Of a stretch of DNA of 64,000 bases, positions 34,380 to 42,913 are shown one piece after another (the first letter of the stretch is position 1; each line of letters begins with the position of its first letter). Both the position numbers and the translations under genes were made by a program. The notes beneath the pieces were generated by a model. That model was not told the DNA's origin and searched no databases. It saw only the letters and a program-made list of their open reading frames with translations. The stretch lies in NCBI GenBank assembly GCA_001029295.1, contig LDXJ01000060.1, positions 127 through 64,126 on the forward strand. The letters run 5' to 3'. Source of the DNA: Peptococcaceae bacterium CEB3 (GTDB lineage: Bacteria > Bacillota > Desulfitobacteriia > Desulfitobacteriales > Desulfitobacteriaceae).

Positions 34380-34740
34380 TGAGGAGGAGACTACTTGAAA
34401 AGAGTTGCTAATTTGGCTAAACATGCCCCATGGTTTTAACCGTAGGGAAAAGGCGGGTTTGTTCGTGGGCTTCAGCCCAAAAACTTAAGCAAACACTTCC
34501 CAAAAGATGGTTCTTACCCTATAATTAGAATAGGGGTATTGATAGGAGTTGCGAGTTATGGTAGCGGCCAGGCCGCAAATACTTCCCGTATCACTTACCC
34601 AGGGGTAGCCTGAAGAAAAGAAGCTACGCGGCCGTAGCCGTTGTGGAGTGTCACAGTTGATACTCTAAAACAAACGCTATATACTATAGGTGTGAAAGTG
34701 GGAAAATACGACTATAAATTTATGCAATAATAATGCAAGC
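34380..34740. other. Gene-free interval
   Basis: No ORF is seen. AAAACAAACGCTATATACTATAG near 34670-34690 could include a -10 element for the following antitoxin gene, but no convincing -35 was found. Confidence 0.4.
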
Positions 34741-34759
34741 TTATCGGAGGTGCGGAAGG

Positions 34760-34945
34760 ATGGAGAGTGCAAGGGAAAAAGCGATTAGCCTTATAAAGAA
34801 TTTACCGAGTGAGACATCCTTAGGCGAGATTATTGACCGTTTAAGGTTTATTGACTGCGTGAATAAGGGAATTGAAGATCTGGAAAATCATGATATTATT
34901 AGCCACGAAGAATGCAAAAAAGGTCTAAGAAAATGGCTCGAATAG
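34760..34945 (+). CDS. ParD/RelB-like small antitoxin
   Basis: The product is 61 residues from ATG 34760, with GGAGG about nine bases upstream. It is helical and acidic (SLIKNLPSETSLGEIIDRLR, GIEDLENHDIISHEECKKGL), in line with antitoxins cotranscribed with ParE toxins of Bacillota. The toxin start at 34933 overlaps its last codons. Confidence 0.75.
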   Translation: MESAREKAISLIKNLPSETSLGEIIDRLRFIDCVNKGIEDLENHDIISHEECKKGLRKWLE

Positions 34946-35496
34946 TTTGGAGCAAAAGAGGATTAAATGATTTCCATGAGCATCTGTCGTTCATCGAGAG
35001 ATCGTCATTAGGGAATGCTAAGCGGGTTGCCAAGATTATTATAGAAAAAGTAGATATGCTAGAGGAGTTCCCAAAGATGGGTCGAATTGTTCCGGAATTT
35101 GCTAAAAAGGAAATCAGAGGAGGCTATGGGCGTGTAAGCGCCCATTTCTACCCGGCCAAGTCGGGACCAGAGCTCCGGGCGAAGGGGCCTCGGAGGGCGA
35201 AAGCTTTCCGGGGCCTTTTGCTCTGCGCCGAAACTCTCCAGAAAACTTTATTTAAGTTATCTGATGAGAGTGCCTATATTCTAGCCAATTTCACTTGCGG
35301 TAATCCTGAGATAGAACGATATATTAAAGAAGATGCTATTAAAGATAGTAAGAACGGAAAAGGTGTTACCTACATTGTTACTGACATAAATAAAACCAAG
35401 CTAATTGCTTACTACACACTAGTATCAACTGGAGGCTGGAGTTTATATTCCGCCACACCTGGACAACCCGAATCGACGGTATTCCGGACACTTTAG
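34933..35496 (+). pseudogene. ParE toxin gene broken by a repeat and joined to a GNAT fragment
   Basis: MARIVWSKRGLNDFHEHLSF through EFPKMGRIVPEFAKKEIR is the first 60 residues of a RelE/ParE toxin. At 35122 the reading frame passes into the repeat shared with 33855-33952 ([15 protein letters not shown]). From about 35246 it reads FKLSDESAYILANFTCGNPE IERYIKEDAI and VTYIVTDINKTKLIAYYTLV, the N-terminal half of a GNAT acetyltransferase of the TacT toxin type. The ParE catalytic end (normally YRIIYRI) and GNAT C-terminus are missing. The frame is open throughout, so a 187-residue chimera could be made, but no activity is expected. Confidence 0.75.
35122..35219 (+). repeat. Intron-end plus terminator repeat, copy 2
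   Basis: Same as 33855-33952 with a degraded terminator arm (CTTTCCGGGGCC instead of CTCCGAGGCC). It lies inside the parE reading frame. Confidence 0.8.
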
Positions 35497-35514
35497 CGAC
35501 AGCAAATTTCCCCG

Positions 35515-35780
35515 CCTCTTGTGCCTTGCTAAGTTCAAGAAGCCGCCTTGACAAAGCCTAGCCAGCAGTCTTGTGCCAAGAACGTGTTCGAAGAACACGA
35601 TGCTGTATCCGTGATGAAGGTAGGTCCTTCGAAACCGGTTTATAGGAATTGGTTTCAAACAGCCGTAAGCTGCTTCAGACCGAAAGGCCGCGGTAGTGAA
35701 CGTTACGGTCAAAAGCCGAAAATGATCTCGGCATGTGTGGATTAGAGAGACGAACGAAAGTGAACCCCTGATTAAGCATC
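35515..35780 (+). other. Non-coding intron-like block
   Basis: Contains TTGTGCCTTGCTAAGTTCAA (matches 4930) and GGTCCTTCGAAACCGGTTTA (matches 4101), then GAACGTTACGGTCAAAAGCC and a purine-rich end. It may be the domain I region of a third intron type. No gene. Confidence 0.4.
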
Positions 35781-36054
35781 GAAAGCTAGGTAGGATGACA
35801 TCAAAACCGAAGACTGGCTGCTTCTTCGGGATTAGCATGGAAGTAACCTATTTACTGGCCATGTGGTGTCCGGTGTCGGTCCACTGCATCCAGTATCCAG
35901 TAAGCGGGCGGAGCCCACATTGTTGATCGCTCGGGTAATACCGCGGGTATGGGCATGAATGGCATCTGTAACTTCGTGAGTAAAGACAGGGGGCTGAGCA
36001 CCGGCTGGTCCGATGGCGTACCACCAAAAGCCATTCAGTCGGCTCATAGTATAC

Positions 36055-36265
36055 CATTTTTTCCGTCTTCAGGTCGAGGGTCTGAGTTGCAAGTCGGGCC
36101 GCTTTGAGTGATAGATTGGCGCGCATACGCACCTCAACGAGCTTAACGACCGCCAATTCGACACAACCAGGAAAATGTTGTGACCTAGAGGAAGGACTTT
36201 TCCTGCGAGTGACGAATAGTCCTACTTATAGAGCGGGAATAAAGCTTTAAAGGTTCCGGGGACAG
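36055..36265. repeat. Dispersed ~200-base repeat, copy 3
   Basis: Matches 8125-8330 from TTTTTTCCGTCTTCAGGTCG to CCGGGGACAGGTGGGG. On the minus strand it carries the frame MAVVKLVEVRMRANLSLKAA, then RLATQTLDLKTEKMVYY, the best-preserved version of the lost gene's start. Confidence 0.7.
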
Positions 36266-36499
36266 GTGGGGTCCGGCTATTTGATAAGGTTCTGTTTGAT
36301 GGCGAACCGTGTTTTATTTTTGGCCGGAGAGCAAAGGGATATTTTGATTTGAGACGGTTGGATGGGACAAAAGTTAGTGCATCGGCACATATTAAAAAAC
36401 TTACACTTGTTGAACGGGCTAGGACCTTATCGATAGAAAGGGGGAAGGCAAGCGGTTCTCTCCCGGAATAAATTCCGGGGTTTTCACCTCTTGAGATGT

Positions 36500-37213
36500 A
36501 TGATGGGAAAAACACACATTGCCGGGGCTCTAGCCGCTTGGTCACTCATACACCCGGCAGTATCCGGTACTCTGGTCACAGCCCCCAAGAATATCGCCGT
36601 TCTTACGGTCGGACTGGGGGGCGCGGTTTTGGGCGGACTCCTGCCGGACATTGGTCAGCCCGGAAGCACCATTGACCGGGATCTCTTTGGGCCGCTGGGC
36701 AGCTCGCGTGCCGGGTCCATGCTCGGCGGCTTGGTCCTGCTGGCGCTCAACGTATGTCTGCGTATCCCGGCGCTCGCAGAGCGCGTTGTCAGCGCCCACG
36801 CGGCCCAGAGCCTTGTATTACGTTACGGCGGCAAGGCAAGCCTGATCCTCGGGCTGCTCGGGGCCGTCCTAGTCATCGTCTCGTCTCTCAAGCACCGGGG
36901 AATTACCCATACCCTCTTGGGCATGGGACTTCTCCTCTGGGGCGCGGATACGCTCCTCGGTTTGTCGCCGTTTCTGGCACCCTGGCGCGTGCCGCTGCTC
37001 ATGGTCTTCGGAGCCGGATACCTGAGCCACCTGCTGTTAGATCTCATTGCCGACGGGGTGCCGCTGTTGTACCCACTGTACAAAAACCGCATTCGCCTAC
37101 CTGTGTCGATCAAGACCGGCAGTCTTTGGGATGTTGTGGTGATCCGGCTGGGGCTCTTGGCGTGGTTTGTGTATGCCGGGGGACTGCCGATCCTGCACAT
37201 GGCGGGTTTGTGA
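36500..37213 (+). CDS. YdjM/DUF457-like membrane metal-dependent hydrolase
   Basis: The product is 237 residues with about five membrane helices. Metal-site motifs of the family are present: MGKTHIAGALAAW (His), VLGGLLPDIGQPGS (Asp), KHRGITHTLLGMGLLLWG (HRxxTH) and GAGYLSHLLLDLIADGV (HLxxD), followed by YPLYKNRIRLP. The family is linked to surface or lipid metabolism, and YdjM is an SOS-regulated inner-membrane protein. ATG 36500 or 36503 is likely; no strong ribosome site. The TTG three codons upstream is not preferred. The gene stands alone. Confidence 0.85.
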   Translation: MMGKTHIAGALAAWSLIHPAVSGTLVTAPKNIAVLTVGLGGAVLGGLLPDIGQPGSTIDRDLFGPLGSSRAGSMLGGLVLLALNVCLRIPALAERVVSAHAAQSLVLRYGGKASLILGLLGAVLVIVSSLKHRGITHTLLGMGLLLWGADTLLGLSPFLAPWRVPLLMVFGAGYLSHLLLDLIADGVPLLYPLYKNRIRLPVSIKTGSLWDVVVIRLGLLAWFVYAGGLPILHMAGL

Positions 37214-37264
37214 GTCTCGTAGAAGAAAGCAATTGAGGAGGCTTTTCAGGTAAAGCCTATAAAA

Positions 37265-37400
37265 TTGCTGGATTCCATTCTGGCATGTATTCCCCAATCT
37301 GTTCTTGGGTTTCTTTTTCTTCCAGGTGTTGTGGGTTTTGATCAGACGCGCAAAAAAACTCAAGCGAAGGAAAGTCGTTGCACCGTGCAGCGGCTTTTCT
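37265..37400 (+). pseudogene. Short membrane-protein start, truncated
   Basis: The frame from TTG 37265 gives LDSILACIPQSVLGFLFLPG VVGFDQTRKK, a plausible N-terminal hydrophobic segment following GGAGG at about 37233. After about 45 codons it runs into a hairpin/intron remnant. It may be the start of a gene cut by that element. Confidence 0.3.
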
Positions 37401-37406
37401 TCATGC

Positions 37407-37428
37407 GCCAATGTGCCGGGGTCAGACC
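37407..37428 (+). repeat. Right-half hairpin remnant at intron copy 4
   Basis: GCCAATGTGCCGGGGTCAGACC directly abuts the intron 5' end. Confidence 0.75.
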
Positions 37429-37750
37429 GTGCGCCAAGAAAAAGGGTGCGTCATAGAGTGGGTGGGAATCCCACCAAGGATCCCAACATCATTCGGCTTA
37501 TCAAACGCTTTCTAAAAGCGGGGGCCATGGAATCCGAACTCAAACAATTTGGTCTGGAATTGTCGGAAGAGAAGTCCAAGATTATTGCTCTCGGAAGGAA
37601 TACAGGAACGAAGGACAAGGGAGAAGGCAGACCTGGAGGGGAAAACCAGAAACCTTCGACCTTCTAGGGTTTACACACTACTGTAGTAAAGACCGCCTGG
37701 GAAGGTTCCGCGTTAAAAGGAAAACCAGTCGCAAGAAATACCGGGGGACA
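37429..37750 (+). mobile_element. Group II intron copy 4, heavily deleted
   Basis: Starts GTGCGCC and keeps about 50 bases of the 5' end. It then jumps to a middle part of the maturase (frame: DPNIIRLIKRFLKAGAMESE, QFGLELSEEKSKIIALGRNT) and on to CTTTTGATC-free X-domain sequence ending at AAATACCGGGGGAC. The maturase piece is frameshifted. It shows the part of the gene that is missing from copies 1-3. Confidence 0.8.
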
Positions 37751-37769
37751 ACAGCCGCCCTGTATGGTC

Positions 37770-38000
37770 CGCCAGATCGATAGGGTCGATAAAGCGTTCA
37801 TACCAAACATTGCTCATTTCGTACCGGATTTAATACCTCTTATGCCCAAAGAGTTTTATGTTTTTCATATTTATTGTAAAATGATGAAGTGACTGAGCAG
37901 ATTGTTGGGCTGGGCAGCAACTGATCTGAGGTTCTGAATTTGGGCAGGAATTCTGTTAAAAATATTCTGAAACTATATAAATCGAACTAAACAAGTGGCA
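37770..38000. other. Gene-free interval
   Basis: AT-rich, no ORF and nothing recognisable apart from the palindromic repeat that follows. Confidence 0.5.
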
Positions 38001-38004
38001 CCTT

Positions 38005-38072
38005 GTCATCCTGAACGATAGCGAAGGATCTTATAGCTGCATTAAGATTCTTCGCTTCGCTCAGAACGACGC
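38005..38072. repeat. Palindromic intergenic repeat (MITE-like)
   Basis: GTCATCCTGAACGATAGCGA AGGATCTT faces AAGATTCTTCGCTTCGCTCA GAACGAC around an 11-base centre. This palindrome type (GTCATTCTGAGCG...CGCTCAGAATGAC) is widespread between genes in many Bacillota and other phyla. Confidence 0.8.
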
Positions 38073-38121
38073 AAAAACTTAGTTCAACTTATATACAGGA
38101 TTAGAAGGAGGAAGGAAAGTT

Positions 38122-39384
38122 ATGAAAAAATCCAGGTTTCGTTTATCCGCCGGTATGTTGCTATTGGTACTTGTGTTCTCCCTGGTTTTTGCTCCCGGTG
38201 AAGCGCTGGCAAGGAGGAATAGTGATCCTATAAATGCCAGTGGCCCCACAGATACCAATGGTACCGGCCCCATTATTGTTCCTGCGGACGGCAGCGGCTT
38301 AACAAATCTCAAAGGTACCGGCCAAACCGCCCCAACCTACCGTCGGCTCAATACCCTGAAAGCAGGGAATACGGTGAAGTTCGCCGGTTATACCTGGATA
38401 GTGTTAGACCCCGCCACAGGCTACTTGCTTATGCAAGATTCTCTTGTCGATAGGGTGTTTGAAGGAAATTCGAGTGTCCTTGGTTTATTTTCTTTTAATA
38501 ATACAGTTTTTAATCCTAATGACGTAGAAAATATCGCATCCTATCTTAATAATACATTTTACAATAGCTTACCATCGGAGGATCAAGCAGTTATCCAAGA
38601 CGCTGTATGGACCACCGGGAGCATTGCCCCTGACGGCACAGGGGCCGAATCATCAAGTTCAGTCAATTGTAAGATTGGCCTGATCAGCTTTAGTGAATAT
38701 AATAAGTATGGATATATCTTTATTTCAGGTGTATCACATGGAGTTGCTAATTCTTCTCCTGTTTATCCTCAATCTGGTGATTGGTGGACTCGTACACCAG
38801 CATCAGGAATTGCCTCATATCCCTATATTAACTGGGGCGTGTGTTCCGATGGCAGCATGAGAAGTTTTGAACTTGCAACTAATGATACTATTGCTCACGC
38901 CGGCGTCCGTCCCGCTTTGTATTTAAAGCCTGATGTCTGTGTCGAAGTGTCCGGCGGCAACGGGGGTACTGTAATCACCTCGGCCATCCCGGTGATCACG
39001 GTGGTGAATGGTGTGCCGTTTTCCGTGACGATCAACAACACCTCCGGGGCGTTCACCACGAAGAATGACACCACCGGAGCGGACAGCGGCGGAAACTCAT
39101 TGGGCGCTGGGGGCGGGAGTGTTTCAGGGTCTGGACTCGCCCCCGGAGGAGTTCTGAATGGGAGTGAAACGAACGTAACGAGCGTAACGGGCGTGACTAC
39201 TAAATACGGTTCCCTGACAGGTATTCCCGACGGTAATAACGGCAATATCATCTCGGGCACTCTGAGCGGGCTGCCGACAAGCGAACCCACCTATATTTTC
39301 TTCGGTCCCGGCATCCTAAAAGTTGAAGCTGTCGATCCCCCTTCAACAACCCAGGTTAACGCTTCATTTTATTCAGCGGATTGA
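38122..39384 (+). CDS. Secreted DUF6273-domain protein
   Basis: The product is 420 residues. A signal peptide is clear (KKSRFRLSAGMLLLVLVFSL, then VFAPGEALA with an AxA site near residue 31). The middle is a DUF6273-type module: VKFAGYTWIVLDPATGYLLM, SLPSEDQAVIQD, DWWTRTPASG and AGVRPALYLKPDV, a layout found in surface proteins of Clostridia. The C-terminal 130 residues are Gly/Ser/Thr/Asn-rich and beta-like. GAAGGAGGAAGGAAAG precedes ATG. It is 15 bases upstream of another secreted protein, so the two are probably cotranscribed. Function unknown; a surface structural role is likely. Confidence 0.8.
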   Translation: MKKSRFRLSAGMLLLVLVFSLVFAPGEALARRNSDPINASGPTDTNGTGPIIVPADGSGLTNLKGTGQTAPTYRRLNTLKAGNTVKFAGYTWIVLDPATGYLLMQDSLVDRVFEGNSSVLGLFSFNNTVFNPNDVENIASYLNNTFYNSLPSEDQAVIQDAVWTTGSIAPDGTGAESSSSVNCKIGLISFSEYNKYGYIFISGVSHGVANSSPVYPQSGDWWTRTPASGIASYPYINWGVCSDGSMRSFELATNDTIAHAGVRPALYLKPDVCVEVSGGNGGTVITSAIPVITVVNGVPFSVTINNTSGAFTTKNDTTGADSGGNSLGAGGGSVSGSGLAPGGVLNGSETNVTSVTGVTTKYGSLTGIPDGNNGNIISGTLSGLPTSEPTYIFFGPGILKVEAVDPPSTTQVNASFYSAD

Positions 39385-39399
39385 TTGGAGGGATAAGAT

Positions 39400-41037
39400 A
39401 TGTTGCCGATCCTTAATTCCGCGCGGAGCGCGCAGCGGACAATGTCTTTAGTCCGGCGTCTTCTCCCGGCGCTTTTCCTGCTCTGCTTTGTTATATTTGC
39501 AGCCCCTCCCGCCTATGCGGCTACGGCCCAAGCCACGGCCCAGGCCACGGACAAACTGGTTCAATGCGACGGCAGCGGCACAGTAATGAATTACAATCCG
39601 ATTGCCGGGATAAACCTGCCGGACATCCAATTTGACTCCACGGGGCATTTTTACGCCAAAAGTGTAGATGTGGCCATTTTTGCCGGAAGCACACCGGTTA
39701 AAGAATTGGACGGGTTCGCGACAACACGTTTGAAGATCAATTTGGGGGCCGTGACCAATTACGACTATAATGCCGATGCCCCGGTTGTTTACGCAGTCAA
39801 ATTCCGCGGCCATTATGGATTAGTCGGCCAAACCGTCCAGGATATTACGGAAGACTGGCAAAGCTCAGGGCTTTACTTTACGGTGTGGCGGCCAGCGCCG
39901 GTGAAAACCGGTCACCACAGTGCCGTAAGCAGCGACAAAGCTATCACCAGCTTTAGTGTGCCGAATCAGGTGGGTTCTTCAACCATAGACACGACCAACC
40001 ACACGGTAACTTTCCACATGCCTTACGGGACTGATGTGAGTTCGCTGACGCCAACCATAAGCGCATCCGCCAAGGCCACCGTGTCTCCAACGTCGGGAAC
40101 GGCCCAGGACTTCAGCAGTCCGGTGACCTATAAAATAACAGCCGAGGACCGTTCGACGCAGGTATGGATGGCAAGCTGTGTGGTTGACCCGCCGCCTGCC
40201 CACATGGTTAGCGTAACGGCCAATCCCCCGGATGGGGGTAATGTCTTCGCCGATAGCAGCAGCTGCAGAGAAGGGGCAATGGTGACCGTAGGGGCAGTGC
40301 CCAACAGCGGCTATACCTTCGTTAACTGGATGGAAAACGATACGGTGGTGAGTACCCTCGACATCTACGAATTCCCTATGGGCACGGCGGATGCGGCCCT
40401 GGTGGCCAACTTCACGCCCGAGGCTCCAAAAGCACCGGAACTTCTCAGCGCGGCAACCGATACGACAGGGACAAAAATAACGCTTCGGTTTAACAAGGCG
40501 ATGGCCGACCCGCAGGGGAACCAGTCGAATTTCACAGTCGTGGCCAATGGGGATCCGCTTTCTGTGACAGCTGTTGCCCTGGAGCAGAATTCCACCTGTA
40601 TCGATTTGACCCTTGACCAGGGCCGGGTAAACTACGGGGCTCAAGTAAAGCTGAGTTATGCTCCCGGAACTGTATCTGCAGAGGACGGTGCCAAGCTTCC
40701 TGCTCTGAACGACCAGCCGGTGACCAACAATGTGCCTTCGGACAACGCCTTTCTGAGTTCCCTCTCCTTGAGTTCCGTAAGTGCCCAGGCACTTAACTTT
40801 AAGTCTTATGGGTACGATTATTCGGTCAGCGTGGACGACAGCGTTTATTCCACCACGGTCAGCGCCATAACGATGGACAGCAATGCCACAATGACGGTCA
40901 AAGGGAAGGAACTGACAAGCGGCGGGAGAACACAGCCTATCCCCCTCAATGTAGGCGTTAATACCATCACGGTGGATGTGATTGCCCCGGACCGCGTTAC
41001 CACGCAACGTTACACAATTACTATAACCCGCTTGTGA
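39400..41037 (+). CDS. Secreted modular adhesin-like protein
   Basis: The product is 545 residues. Signal peptide: LVRRLLPALFLLCFVIFAAP PAYAAT. An N-terminal beta domain (about 45-160) is followed by a DUF5018-like domain (AITSFSVPNQVGSSTIDTTN ... TYKITAEDRSTQVW), an InlB-B-type repeat (VTANPPDGGNVFADSSSCRE ... GYTFVNWMEND), a SwmB-like domain (TGTKITLRFNKAMADPQGNQ) and a C-terminal cadherin-like beta-sandwich (FLSSLSLSSVSAQALNF ... RVTTQRYTITITRL). No sortase signal or surface-layer domain is seen. Such arrays are typical of extracellular adhesion or carbohydrate-associated proteins. GGAGGGATAAGAT lies before ATG. Confidence 0.85.
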   Translation: MLPILNSARSAQRTMSLVRRLLPALFLLCFVIFAAPPAYAATAQATAQATDKLVQCDGSGTVMNYNPIAGINLPDIQFDSTGHFYAKSVDVAIFAGSTPVKELDGFATTRLKINLGAVTNYDYNADAPVVYAVKFRGHYGLVGQTVQDITEDWQSSGLYFTVWRPAPVKTGHHSAVSSDKAITSFSVPNQVGSSTIDTTNHTVTFHMPYGTDVSSLTPTISASAKATVSPTSGTAQDFSSPVTYKITAEDRSTQVWMASCVVDPPPAHMVSVTANPPDGGNVFADSSSCREGAMVTVGAVPNSGYTFVNWMENDTVVSTLDIYEFPMGTADAALVANFTPEAPKAPELLSAATDTTGTKITLRFNKAMADPQGNQSNFTVVANGDPLSVTAVALEQNSTCIDLTLDQGRVNYGAQVKLSYAPGTVSAEDGAKLPALNDQPVTNNVPSDNAFLSSLSLSSVSAQALNFKSYGYDYSVSVDDSVYSTTVSAITMDSNATMTVKGKELTSGGRTQPIPLNVGVNTITVDVIAPDRVTTQRYTITITRL

Positions 41038-41165
41038 CGCGGGGCGATACTCGCGGCAGGGCTTATCTGGCTTCATGCCGGCAGTGTTCTGGCCTATAAA
41101 GTAAAGGCGCCCATACTCCTCGTAGGAAGCACGGCGGCGGAACAGGCTGAAGTCTTAACCTACCT
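41038..41165 (+). pseudogene. Remnant of a secreted-protein start
   Basis: Directly after the previous stop an open frame reads AILAAGLIWLHAGSVLAYKV KAPILLVGSTAAEQAEVLTY, a signal-peptide-like start followed by a beta strand, ending at TGA after about 45 codons. There is no start codon in frame, so it is probably the relic of a third secreted gene. Confidence 0.35.
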
Positions 41166-41640
41166 CTTGATCACCCCCACTTGATCCGTCCAGGCCACCC
41201 GAGACCAGTTCAGAGTTCGCTCTGCGTAGCGCCCAGAACATTGTAGAAGCGCGCATCCACGTTAATCTCACTCCATTACCCACCCTGTACGCACAGATTT
41301 GTTCATTAGCTGGGGTCTTAGATAGCTTTCGGCCCCTTCGGCCCAAAAACATGTCCGGCGGGAAAGCTGTTGGAGGCGAGTGTGGATGGACGACCCCACT
41401 TTCGTGTCGTCGCTGTCTGCTAATATTAAAGAAGAAGTCAAGCGGCGGGCACGAGGGAGCCGTCTCACCGTGGCAGACACCGGCGGTCTAACCAACATGG
41501 GCCGTCTCACCGTGGAAGAAGCGGGACGCCTAATCGTGGCAGACCCGGGCCGTCCAACCGTGACCGACCGGAGCCGTTGCTCTGGGGCGGGGGCGGATCC
41601 TCACCGGAAAATGCTTAGCCTGATTGTCCCCGGGCCAAAG
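41166..41640 (+). repeat. Gene-free interval with degenerate tandem repeats
   Basis: From about 41455 units of about 30 bases built on GCCGTCTCACCGTGGCAGAC recur imperfectly four to five times. An ORF crosses them but has no other support. Confidence 0.5.
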
Positions 41641-41707
41641 TGGTTCGGCTTGCCATAGTCGCCGCCGGCTTAGACGGAAAAAGGTTTTTTGCCTGCAGAA
41701 GGGGTGG

Positions 41708-42863
41708 GTGATTGCTATCAAGAGTGTATTGGTGACGGGGGCAGAAGGTTTTATTGGCAGAAACCTGCGAGGGGCTTTGGCTGCCCTTGAAAATGTGGAG
41801 ATTCTCAAGTTCGATGTGGGGAATACGAGGGAAGAACTGCGGGAGATGGCAGAGGCCGCTGATTTCGTTTTTCACCTGGCCGGGGTCGACTGTTCGCAGG
41901 ACGCCGAGGAGTATGACGCGGGGAACCGGGAACTGACGGAGGAACTGGTGGCCTGTCTCCGGGGGGCGGGTCGGAAAACTCCGCTCCTTCTTTCCTCCTC
42001 CACAGAAGTGGAGCTGGACCATCCTTACGGGAGGAGCAAGCGGGGCGCCGAGGCTTCGGTGCTCGGGTATGCTACGGACACGGGGGCTCCCGTCTTTGTC
42101 TACCGGCTCCCGAGTGTCTTCGGCAAATGGTGTCTGCCCAACTACAATAGTTTTGTTGCCACGTTCTGCCATAATATTGCCAACGATCTCCCCATTACGA
42201 TCAGCGACCCGGGGGTCACGCTGAACCTTGTCCACGTCGATGATGTGGTCGATGAGTTTTTAGGCCAACTGGAGGGAAAGTTCGGGCCCCAGCTGCCGCT
42301 GGCCGAACTGATCTCCCAAAAACACTGGACACCTTATTCGGTCTACCCGGTCTACCCCTTGAAACTCGGTCAAATCGCGGACCTCCTCTATTATTTCAAG
42401 GCGGGGCGCGAAAACCTCACCATCCCGAATGTGGGGGATGAGTTCACCAGGAAGATTTACTGCACTTATCTGAGTTATCTGCCGGAGAGCAGCTTTAGCT
42501 ACCCCCTGAAAGCAAAGGCGGCTGCGGGCAGTTCTTTCGCCGAGTTCATCAGGACGCCCGACCGGGGACAGGTGTCCGTGCACGTTCTCAGGCCGGGCAG
42601 CACGATGGGCAACCATTGGCACCACAGCCGGGTGCGAGAAACTCCTGGTCGCCAACGGCCGGGGGGTTGTGCGCCTGCGCAAGGTCCATAGTGACAAGGT
42701 AGTAGCCTACTTCGTCAGCGGGGAAAATCCGGAAGTGGTGGACATCCCCTCGGGTTTCGCGCATCATATCCAAAACCTCGGCGATACCGACCTGGTGATT
42801 GTGCTCTGGGCCAACAAGCCCTTTGATTCGAGCCTGCAGGACACGATTTCTATCGAGGTGTGA
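41708..42863 (+). pseudogene. capF: CapF-like UDP-sugar reductase (SDR plus cupin), one frameshift
   Basis: The N-terminal 250 residues are an extended SDR: KSVLVTGAEGFIGRNLRGAL, FVFHLAGVDCSQDAEEYDAG, SSSTEVELDHPYGRSKRGAE (Tyr and Lys of the site) and TLNLVHVDDVVDEFLG. The C-terminal part is a cupin (GSTMGNHWHHSR then EKLLVANGRGVVRLRKVHSD, VVDIPSGFAHHIQNLGDTDL). This architecture matches CapF/FnlB, which makes UDP-N-acetyl-L-fucosamine precursors for surface polysaccharide. An extra base near 42630 in a G run (CCGGGTGCGAG) shifts the frame, so the cupin is read from the frame ending 42863. It could be a recent mutation or base-call error. A fragment of a second copy lies at 2996-3110. Confidence 0.82.
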
Positions 42864-42913
42864 GGGACGGGGTGGTCCGGTGGAGTTCACGCCATCATGA
42901 GCGATTATAGAAC

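Noticed and set aside
38895-39290. Minus-strand ORFs opposite the two secreted-protein genes (also 39979-41076)
   Set aside because: Long only because the sense genes are biased in composition; the sense frames have signal peptides and domains.
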